This document shows positions 1 through 4,494 of a stretch of DNA of 7,764 nt, in pieces. Source of the stretch: Verrucomicrobiota bacterium (GTDB lineage: Bacteria; Verrucomicrobiota; Verrucomicrobiia; Chthoniobacterales; UBA10450); assembly GCA_003219945.1 (NCBI GenBank), contig QHQV01000319.1:1-7764 (forward strand). Reading direction: 5' to 3'. Position numbers and translations under genes: made by a program. The notes below the pieces were generated by a model. That model was not told where the DNA came from. It searched no databases and worked only from the letters and a program-made list of their open reading frames with translations. Position 1 is the first letter of the stretch; each line of letters begins with the position of its first letter.

Positions 1-1440
1 ACTGAAAATTTCAGAAGTCATCCGTGAGAGGTATTCATTGAGCTGCGCGACCAGCGCTTCGGGGTCGGCTTTCTCCGCCAGCGTGGTGAAACCAATCAAG
101 TCCGAGAACAGAATCGTCACCGGCACGCGCACACCACGAAGCGAGCTGTAGTAGCTGTCCGGGTTGTCCAGGATTTCCTTGACCAGATTTTTCGACACAT
201 AGCGTTCGAGCGTGCGTCGGGTGCGCAATTTCTCCAGCCGCTCAAGGAAGTATTCGAACCCGAGGGAAAACAATCCGCTCAGCACCAGCGCAGAGAGCAC
301 TGGGACAGTCAGCAGCAGCAGCCCTGTACTGTCGTAAAGCAATCGGGCCGTAAAAAGATAACCCGCAGTGATCACGACAAGCCCGCCCAGACAAACCAGC
401 GGTTTGCGCACAAACGCCACGAGCAACCACGCAACCAGCCCTGCTGCGCAGACAAGCACCATCTCAATTTTACGCGGCGTCGGCCGCAAAAATTCGTGAC
501 CGAGGGCCGCAGCCATCGCTTGGAAATGTATCGTCGGGCCCGGTGTATTGGGGCTCATTGGCGTATCGACCACGTCGTGCCACACCTGGGCAGACGGTCC
601 GACCATTACGACCATGTCTTTAAAAAACGCGCCATCCGCATAATTCGCATGCCAGAGCTTGCGATCGAACACCTCATACAACGGGCTCGGTTGGAACGCG
701 TCCGGCGGGGTGAAACGCATCATGTGACCGCGAAAATCGTCCGGCACGTCATTGGCGTGACCGATTTCCGTGAGAGCGCGCGCCGCAAGCGATTCGAAAA
801 TTTCATCGCCCGCTTGCGGCGCTAAACCAGCCAGTTGGCGGTTAGTCACACGATACGTCGCAGCGCGAGTTTTACCGTCAATTGTATCCGGCCAGAAATT
901 CACGAAACCGACCCGGTTATCCTGCAATTGCGGCGGCCGAATCAGCGTATCGTTTGGTGTAATGGCCTGCGCACCGTTTTGGAAATCGAAGTTCGCGCTG
1001 ACCACAACTTTGTCGCGGTAGCGATCGAGCGCGGCGTGAAATGTCGGGTCGCCCTCGTTAGGCGGATTAAAGAGTAAATCAAACATCACGACACGCGCGC
1101 CCGCTGCAAAGAGTTTGTCGAGCAAAAGTGCCCAGAGTTCGCGTGACCAGGGGTACGGCCGCTCACTCAGCAATTGCAGCCCACGACTGCCCGCGACTTC
1201 TTCCGGAGTCAACGGCGGCAACTGCAACGTGCTTTGATCAATTCCCAGGAAAGCAAAATCGGGCGGCGGCGTGGTTTTCCGGCCTTCGCGTCGAAGCAAA
1301 TCTTCAAAGCTCTGTTCGCCGCGCCACGGCACAGATACAAACGGGGCAGCTGGGAAGAAGTGCCCGACAAAAATCAACCCCGTCCAAAAGAGACAGATCA
1401 GCGCCAGCACTAACAACCGCGCTCGGCTGGACCACTGCAT
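1..1440 (-). CDS. CHASE2-domain class III adenylate/guanylate cyclase (C-terminus off the left edge)
   Basis: The frame is open from an ATG at 1440 to base 1, giving 480 visible residues. Residues 8-28 form a first membrane segment. Residues ~40-315 read as a CHASE2 extracytoplasmic sensor, with the typical ARVVMFDLLFNPPNEGD stretch at 115-131. Three hydrophobic segments follow at about 324-344, 348-368 and 373-395. A short linker (LERYVSKNLVKEIL, 411-424) then leads into the cyclase catalytic domain, which begins VTILFSDLIGFTTLAEKA. Asp447 in FSDLIGFT is the expected first metal-binding aspartate. The rest of the catalytic domain is outside the window, so ATP versus GTP specificity and activity cannot be judged. 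The architecture implies an inner-membrane receptor that senses a periplasmic signal and makes a cyclic nucleotide inside the cell. It is transcribed divergently from the rhomboid gene. The ATG was chosen because it precedes the first membrane segment and lies just downstream of a strong -10 box; no Shine-Dalgarno site is seen. Confidence 0.93.
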   Translation of the reverse strand, partial: MQWSSRARLLVLALICLFWTGLIFVGHFFPAAPFVSVPWRGEQSFEDLLRREGRKTTPPPDFAFLGIDQSTLQLPPLTPEEVAGSRGLQLLSERPYPWSRELWALLLDKLFAAGARVVMFDLLFNPPNEGDPTFHAALDRYRDKVVVSANFDFQNGAQAITPNDTLIRPPQLQDNRVGFVNFWPDTIDGKTRAATYRVTNRQLAGLAPQAGDEIFESLAARALTEIGHANDVPDDFRGHMMRFTPPDAFQPSPLYEVFDRKLWHANYADGAFFKDMVVMVGPSAQVWHDVVDTPMSPNTPGPTIHFQAMAAALGHEFLRPTPRKIEMVLVCAAGLVAWLLVAFVRKPLVCLGGLVVITAGYLFTARLLYDSTGLLLLTVPVLSALVLSGLFSLGFEYFLERLEKLRTRRTLERYVSKNLVKEILDNPDSYYSSLRGVRVPVTILFSDLIGFTTLAEKADPEALVAQLNEYLSRMTSEIFS

Positions 1441-1446
1441 GGCCGG

Positions 1447-1455
1447 ATTATACCA
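1447..1455 (-). promoter_or_regulatory. Extended -10 promoter for the cyclase gene
   Basis: The minus strand reads TGGTATAAT, a perfect extended -10 element (TGnTATAAT), with no good -35 box 16-18 bp upstream. Extended -10 promoters can work without a -35 box. The hexamer ends at 1447, so the predicted transcription start is about 7 nt further on, at or next to the A of the ATG at 1440. This would give a leaderless or nearly leaderless mRNA. Whether it is used is an inference. Confidence 0.55.
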
Positions 1456-1496
1456 AAACAATGTGGAATGGCAGGTGATTAGTGAACTCATGCGGC

Positions 1497-1579
1497 CGTC
1501 ATCCTGAGCGAAGTCTAAGGATCCCGCGAAGCCACCGAGAGCTCTGTCACGGGCTTCCTCGACTTCGCTCGGAATGACG
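1497..1579. repeat. 83-bp palindromic repeat (REP/MITE-like), intergenic copy
   Basis: Two 30-bp arms (1497-1526 and 1550-1579) are imperfect inverted repeats with four mismatches, separated by a 23-bp centre. The outer ends are cgtcatcctgagcgaagtc and gacttcgctcggaatgacg. The family also occurs inside pheT (5045-5137). It fills most of the gap between the divergent cyclase and rhomboid genes and ends 17 bp before the rhomboid start, so it becomes part of the rhomboid leader if that promoter lies upstream. No transposase is nearby. Confidence 0.85.
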
Positions 1580-1596
1580 TTTACATGCGTTGCTGA

Positions 1597-2730
1597 ATGC
1601 CGGACGACACCTCGCTCCTCTGCCCGCGGTGCCAGGTGCCGCTGAAAGAGGTGCGGACTTCCGGCGGTATTTTCTATGGTTGCGATCTCTGCGGCGGCCG
1701 CGCCGTAACGATCGAGTTACTGCGCAAACGGTTCACGCCGGAATCAATTAATCCACTGTGGCTGCATGCGATGCGAGGCGAGGGACGGGTCAGTGTGCCT
1801 TGTCCATCGTGCCGGCAGCCAATGATTGGCGTCGCCTTATCCGCCCGAGCGGAAATTAACGTGGATGTCTGCCAGCACTGCCACTTTATCTGGTTTGACG
1901 CTCACGAAGTAGACACACTCGTTCCGCGTCAGCCAGAGCCAGTCGCTCCCGAACTCCCGCAAAAAGCGCGCGAGATGCTCGCGATCGCAGAAGTCGAGCG
2001 TTTGTCCAAACAGGCCGAGGGTCCGGATATTGACAGCGCCGCACCTGAGGAATCGTGGAAACAGATCGCCGCGTTTCTCGGAATGCCGGTCGTGTTCGAT
2101 GCACCAGAAGAGCAGCGAAAACCGTGGGCAACATGGCTGCTTTCAGCCACCATCATTTGCGTCAGTCTTCTTGCGTTTCTAAATCTGCGCGACGTTGTTC
2201 AACGTTTCGGATTGATTCCAGTTGAGGCGACACGCCTCAGTGGACTCACGTTCGTCACATCTTTCTTCCTTCACGCAGGCATCATTCATCTGGCCGGGAA
2301 CATGTATTTCCTGCTGGCGTTTGGCCATGCAGTGGAAAACTTTCTGCGACCACTGCGTTATCTGGCGCTCATTGCACTGGCAGCATTCATCGGTGACCTG
2401 GCGCATATCGTTCTTGATCCTCGTTCGCAAACACCGTGCATCGGCGCCAGCGGCGGCATTGCCGGCGTCATTACGTTTTACGCACTGAATTTTCCGCGGA
2501 TGCGACTCGCTTTTCTGATGCGCTGGGGTTTCGTCTGGTTTCACTGGATTCGATTGCCCGCCTGGTTCGTTTTCGTTCTCTGGTTGTTGTTCCAAATAAT
2601 TGCCACTCTTGAGCAGAGAGCAGGAATGAGTTCCGTCTCATCGGCCGCGCATTTAGGCGGCGCGGCAGTGGGCATCCTCGCGTGGCTTGTTTGGCGAAAA
2701 ACGAACAATGAATCTCGAGTCCCCGAATGA
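1597..2730 (+). CDS. Rhomboid-family intramembrane serine protease with two N-terminal TFIIB-type zinc ribbons
   Basis: The protein has 377 residues. Two zinc ribbons come first: C9/C12 with C29/C32, then C69/C72 with C92/C95. The second ends in CHFIWFDAHEVDTL, the typical tail of zf-TFIIB domains. A charged linker follows (~110-175), then a membrane segment at ~178-197 and the rhomboid core. The core carries H226/H231/N235 in HAGIIHLAGN (the TM2 histidines and oxyanion asparagine), the nucleophile in GASG (S285) and the partner histidine in AAHLGG (H352). All expected catalytic residues are present, so it should be an active membrane protease; the substrate is unknown. The ribbons are presumably cytoplasmic and could bind a substrate or regulator. 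The start is firm on the 5' side because an in-frame TGA sits directly before the ATG (TGAATG). No Shine-Dalgarno site is seen. The next gene in the same direction, rplT, is 189 bp away and is probably transcribed separately. Confidence 0.92.
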   Translation: MPDDTSLLCPRCQVPLKEVRTSGGIFYGCDLCGGRAVTIELLRKRFTPESINPLWLHAMRGEGRVSVPCPSCRQPMIGVALSARAEINVDVCQHCHFIWFDAHEVDTLVPRQPEPVAPELPQKAREMLAIAEVERLSKQAEGPDIDSAAPEESWKQIAAFLGMPVVFDAPEEQRKPWATWLLSATIICVSLLAFLNLRDVVQRFGLIPVEATRLSGLTFVTSFFLHAGIIHLAGNMYFLLAFGHAVENFLRPLRYLALIALAAFIGDLAHIVLDPRSQTPCIGASGGIAGVITFYALNFPRMRLAFLMRWGFVWFHWIRLPAWFVFVLWLLFQIIATLEQRAGMSSVSSAAHLGGAAVGILAWLVWRKTNNESRVPE

Positions 2731-2755
2731 CGAAGGAATGCCGAAATCCGAATGA
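2724..2755. repeat. Short repeat spanning the rhomboid stop codon
   Basis: The heptamer cgaatga occurs at 2724-2730 and again at 2749-2755, with related cgaaggaatg and ccgaaatccg words between. The first copy contains the TGA stop of the rhomboid gene. It resembles low-complexity repeats I associate with Planctomycetes/Verrucomicrobia intergenic DNA, but that is recollection rather than a search result. Confidence 0.3.
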
Positions 2756-2762
2756 AAAGCGT

Positions 2763-2790
2763 TTGTCATTTTGTGGTCAGCATTTAGTTT
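2763..2790 (+). promoter_or_regulatory. Weak candidate promoter for rplT-pheS-pheT
   Basis: TTGTCA at 2763-2768 matches the -35 consensus at five of six positions. TAGTTT at 2785-2790 lies 16 bp downstream but matches the -10 consensus at only three of six. Transcription would begin near 2797 and leave a leader of about 120 nt before rplT. It is the best sigma70-like pair seen in the gap, but the -10 is poor. Confidence 0.25.
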
Positions 2791-2880
2791 CCGGCCCGCG
2801 ATCTCTCCGCCTATCCTGCGTCTGTGGGATCAATCAGTGAGTGAGGCCGGAAGGATCGATAACGGAACAACAGCTCACTG
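2789..2880 (+). promoter_or_regulatory. Possible structured rplT leader with crossing helices
   Basis: Two perfect complementary pairs cross each other: ttccggcc (2789-2796) with ggccggaa (2845-2852), and cagtgag (2835-2841) with ctcactg (2874-2880). They could form a pseudoknot or alternate as mutually exclusive folds. L20 is known to repress its own operon through structured leaders in E. coli and B. subtilis, so an autoregulatory site is expected somewhere here. I cannot match this leader to either known L20 site. If transcription starts near 2797, the first arm would not be transcribed and only the second helix would remain. Confidence 0.3.
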
Positions 2881-2884
2881 AACG

Positions 2885-2919
2885 AGGAGCCCCCAAAAAC
2901 ATTCCGGGGCGAAAGAACA
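2885..2919 (+). promoter_or_regulatory. Shine-Dalgarno separated from the rplT start by a hairpin
   Basis: AGGAG at 2885-2889 is a good ribosome binding site, but it ends 30 nt before the ATG at 2920, too far for normal use. Between them, gcccc (2889-2893) and ggggc (2906-2910) can form a 5-bp GC stem. Folding would leave AGGA directly before the stem and only nine nucleotides (2911-2919) between stem and start codon. Hairpin-bridged sites of this kind are known from phage T4 genes 38 and 25. A weak purine run, gcgaaag, just before the ATG is the alternative site. Confidence 0.4.
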
Positions 2920-3306
2920 ATGCCAAGAGCTACAAATGCCCCGGCAAGCCGTGCGCGCCGGAAACGAATGCTGAAAAAGGCGAAAGGCTACCGCGGCCGC
3001 CGTTCAAAACTTTTTCGTTACGCTAAAGACGCGGTCATGAAGGCGCAGTATTGGGCCTATCGTGATCGCAAAACTCGCAAGCGCACATTTCGGTATCTTT
3101 GGATCCAACGTCTAAACGCCGCCGCCCGCGCGAACGGCATGACTTACAGCCGCCTGGCCGAAGGACTGAAAGCTGCCGGTATCGGACTGGACCGCAAAAT
3201 CCTGGCCGACCTCGCGGTCACCGACGAAGCCGCATTCAAATCCATTATTGATCAAGCGAAGAGCGCGCTGGAAGACAAAGCGAAATCGAAAAAGAAAGCG
3301 GCGTGA
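2920..3306 (+). CDS. rplT: 50S ribosomal protein L20
   Basis: The 128 residues align by eye with L20 along the whole length. The basic N-terminal extension includes [20 protein letters not shown] (11-30). The core has [18 protein letters not shown] (38-55), [19 protein letters not shown] (61-79) and [10 protein letters not shown] (91-100). L20 binds 23S rRNA and is needed for early assembly of the large subunit; in several bacteria it also represses its own mRNA. The protein is about ten residues longer than usual because of a lysine-rich tail ending KAKSKKKAA. It starts a block with pheS and pheT in the same order as many bacteria, but rpmI (L35) and infC (IF3), which normally precede it, are absent; a rhomboid gene lies upstream. 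The start matches the conserved MPR N-terminus. Confidence 0.97.
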   Translation: MPRATNAPASRARRKRMLKKAKGYRGRRSKLFRYAKDAVMKAQYWAYRDRKTRKRTFRYLWIQRLNAAARANGMTYSRLAEGLKAAGIGLDRKILADLAVTDEAAFKSIIDQAKSALEDKAKSKKKAA

Positions 3307-3308
3307 TT

Positions 3309-3370
3309 CGTAAATCGAGATTGGTGGATCGAGATTCGATTTCCCGATTTTACGATGTAACGATTTAACG
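3309..3370. repeat. AT-richer repeat cluster between rplT and pheS
   Basis: The 77-bp gap contains a direct repeat, atcgagatt at 3314-3322 and 3328-3336. It also has an imperfect inverted pair, cgtaaatcg (3309-3317) and cgattttacg (3345-3354), followed by cgatttaacg (3361-3370). The stretch is richer in A and T than the neighbouring genes. It has no T-run typical of a terminator, so read-through from rplT to pheS is expected. It may be a dispersed intergenic repeat. Confidence 0.4.
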
Positions 3371-3383
3371 ACTCACGAAATCC

Positions 3384-4397
3384 ATGCACCCGCTGGAACA
3401 ACTGCGCGATGACGCACTGCGCGAGATTGCAGCTGCGCGCGACGAGAAATCGCTCGAAGGCGTCCGGGTAGAATATCTCGGAAAAAGCGGCAGCATCTCC
3501 GAATGGGGCGAGCGGATGAAAACGCTCGGCAAAGAGGAACGCCCGGTCGTCGGTAAGTTGCTCAACCAAGCCCGCAAGGCCGTTACTGCAGCGCTTGACC
3601 AACGGGCAGGAAAAGTCCGTGCCGACAAAGAATCCGACGCGCTCGCGAGCATCGACGTGTCGCTTCCGGGAACGCCACATAACACCGGTTCTCTGCATCC
3701 GCTTCATCAAATGCACGAGCGTGGAATTCAGATTTTTCGACGAATGGGTTTTGCGCTTGCGGAAGGCCCGGACATCGAAACCGAGTGGTACTGCTTCGAT
3801 GCTTTGAATACGCCGCCAGACCACCCTGCCCGCAATGAACAGGACACGTTTTATTTGCCCGATGGGCGACTTCTGCGAACCCACACTTCCACGGTGCAAA
3901 TCCGCGCGATGGAATCGGCGCCGCCGCCGATCCGAGTGATTGCCTCAGGTGCGGCGTATCGGCGCGACGAACTCGATGCAACGCACAGCCCACAGTTTCA
4001 TCAGATCGAAGGATTGTATGTCGATGAAAACGTCAGCGTCGCCGATTTAAAAGGCGAGCTCGAGTTTTTCATGCGGGAACTTTTCGGCGCCGACTCCGAA
4101 GTGCAATTTCGGCCGCATTTCTTCCCGTTTACCGAGCCAAGTTTGGAGGTTTACGTCCGATCAAAAGCGCTGAAAGGCGGCGAGCAGTGGATCGAAGTGG
4201 CTGGTTGCGGCATCGTGCATCCGGCCGTTTTTGAAGCGGTCAACAAAGCGCGTGGCGATAACGCTTACGATCCCGAAAAGTGGAGCGGCTATGCATTCGG
4301 GCTCGGCATGGATCGGCTGGCAATGATTCTATTCGAAATTCCTGATATCCGGCTCTTCTCGCAGAATGACCTGCGGTTTTTAAAACAGTTCGCGTGA
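3384..4397 (+). CDS. pheS: Phenylalanyl-tRNA synthetase alpha subunit
   Basis: PheS is the catalytic subunit of the (alpha-beta)2 class II synthetase that charges tRNA-Phe with phenylalanine. The 337 residues have the usual length. The N-terminal coiled-coil arm that contacts tRNA covers ~1-90, including VEYLGKSGSISE (29-40). The class II core follows: LLRTHTSTVQIRAM (163-176), motif 2 in AYRRDELDATHSPQFHQIEG (191-210), the substrate-pocket segment FFPFTEPSLEVYV (246-258) and motif 3 in GLGMDRLAMILF (306-317). Alanine 304 in GYAFG is at the position known to set amino-acid specificity (Ala294 in E. coli), so normal selectivity is expected. The end, NDLRFLKQF, is the standard PheS C-terminus. 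No Shine-Dalgarno site precedes the ATG; the start was chosen because the family N-terminus begins there. It lies 77 bp after rplT and 97 bp before pheT and is probably co-transcribed with them. Confidence 0.98.
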   Translation: MHPLEQLRDDALREIAAARDEKSLEGVRVEYLGKSGSISEWGERMKTLGKEERPVVGKLLNQARKAVTAALDQRAGKVRADKESDALASIDVSLPGTPHNTGSLHPLHQMHERGIQIFRRMGFALAEGPDIETEWYCFDALNTPPDHPARNEQDTFYLPDGRLLRTHTSTVQIRAMESAPPPIRVIASGAAYRRDELDATHSPQFHQIEGLYVDENVSVADLKGELEFFMRELFGADSEVQFRPHFFPFTEPSLEVYVRSKALKGGEQWIEVAGCGIVHPAVFEAVNKARGDNAYDPEKWSGYAFGLGMDRLAMILFEIPDIRLFSQNDLRFLKQFA

Positions 4398-4406
4398 ACC
4401 CATTCT

Positions 4407-4484
4407 GTCATTCCGAGGTAGGGGCGGTTCACCGAACCGCCCGCGGGCGATTGAGGTCAATCGCCCCTACCCATCGACATGACG
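4407..4484. repeat. Three-helix palindromic element in the pheS-pheT gap, flanked by possible relics of the 83-bp repeat
   Basis: The outer arms gtaggggcg (4418-4426) and cgcccctac (4462-4470) are perfect inverted repeats. Two hairpins compete with them or nest inside: gggcggttc/gaaccgccc (4422-4430 with 4434-4442) and gggcgattga/tcaatcgccc (4445-4454 with 4457-4466). Directly outside lie gtcattccgag (4407-4417), identical to the end of the repeat at 5046-5056, and tcgacatgacg (4474-4484), which resembles the opposite end. A second palindrome appears to sit inside a decayed copy of the first family. In mRNA it would place strong hairpins ahead of pheT, which could lower expression or act as an mRNA-processing or stability signal. 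Confidence 0.7.
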
Positions 4485-4494
4485 TCACGACAAA

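Noticed and set aside
496..1478. Several plus-strand frames of 78-116 residues
   Set aside because: They are antisense to the CHASE2 cyclase, whose single frame is continuous over 480 codons with clear domains.
2841..3026. Possible rpmI (L35) just before rplT
   Set aside because: The frame overlaps rplT and lacks the L35 pattern; it is an out-of-frame shadow of the rplT start and leader. No other frame in 2731-2919 encodes L35.
3252..3899. 215-residue open frame on the minus strand
   Set aside because: It lies antisense across the end of rplT and the first half of pheS, both of which are certain. It is a codon-bias shadow with no recognisable domain.
4445..4466. Terminator between pheS and pheT
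   Set aside because: The stem is strong but has no T-run after it, and pheT immediately follows with no obvious promoter of its own. It fits better as part of a palindromic repeat.
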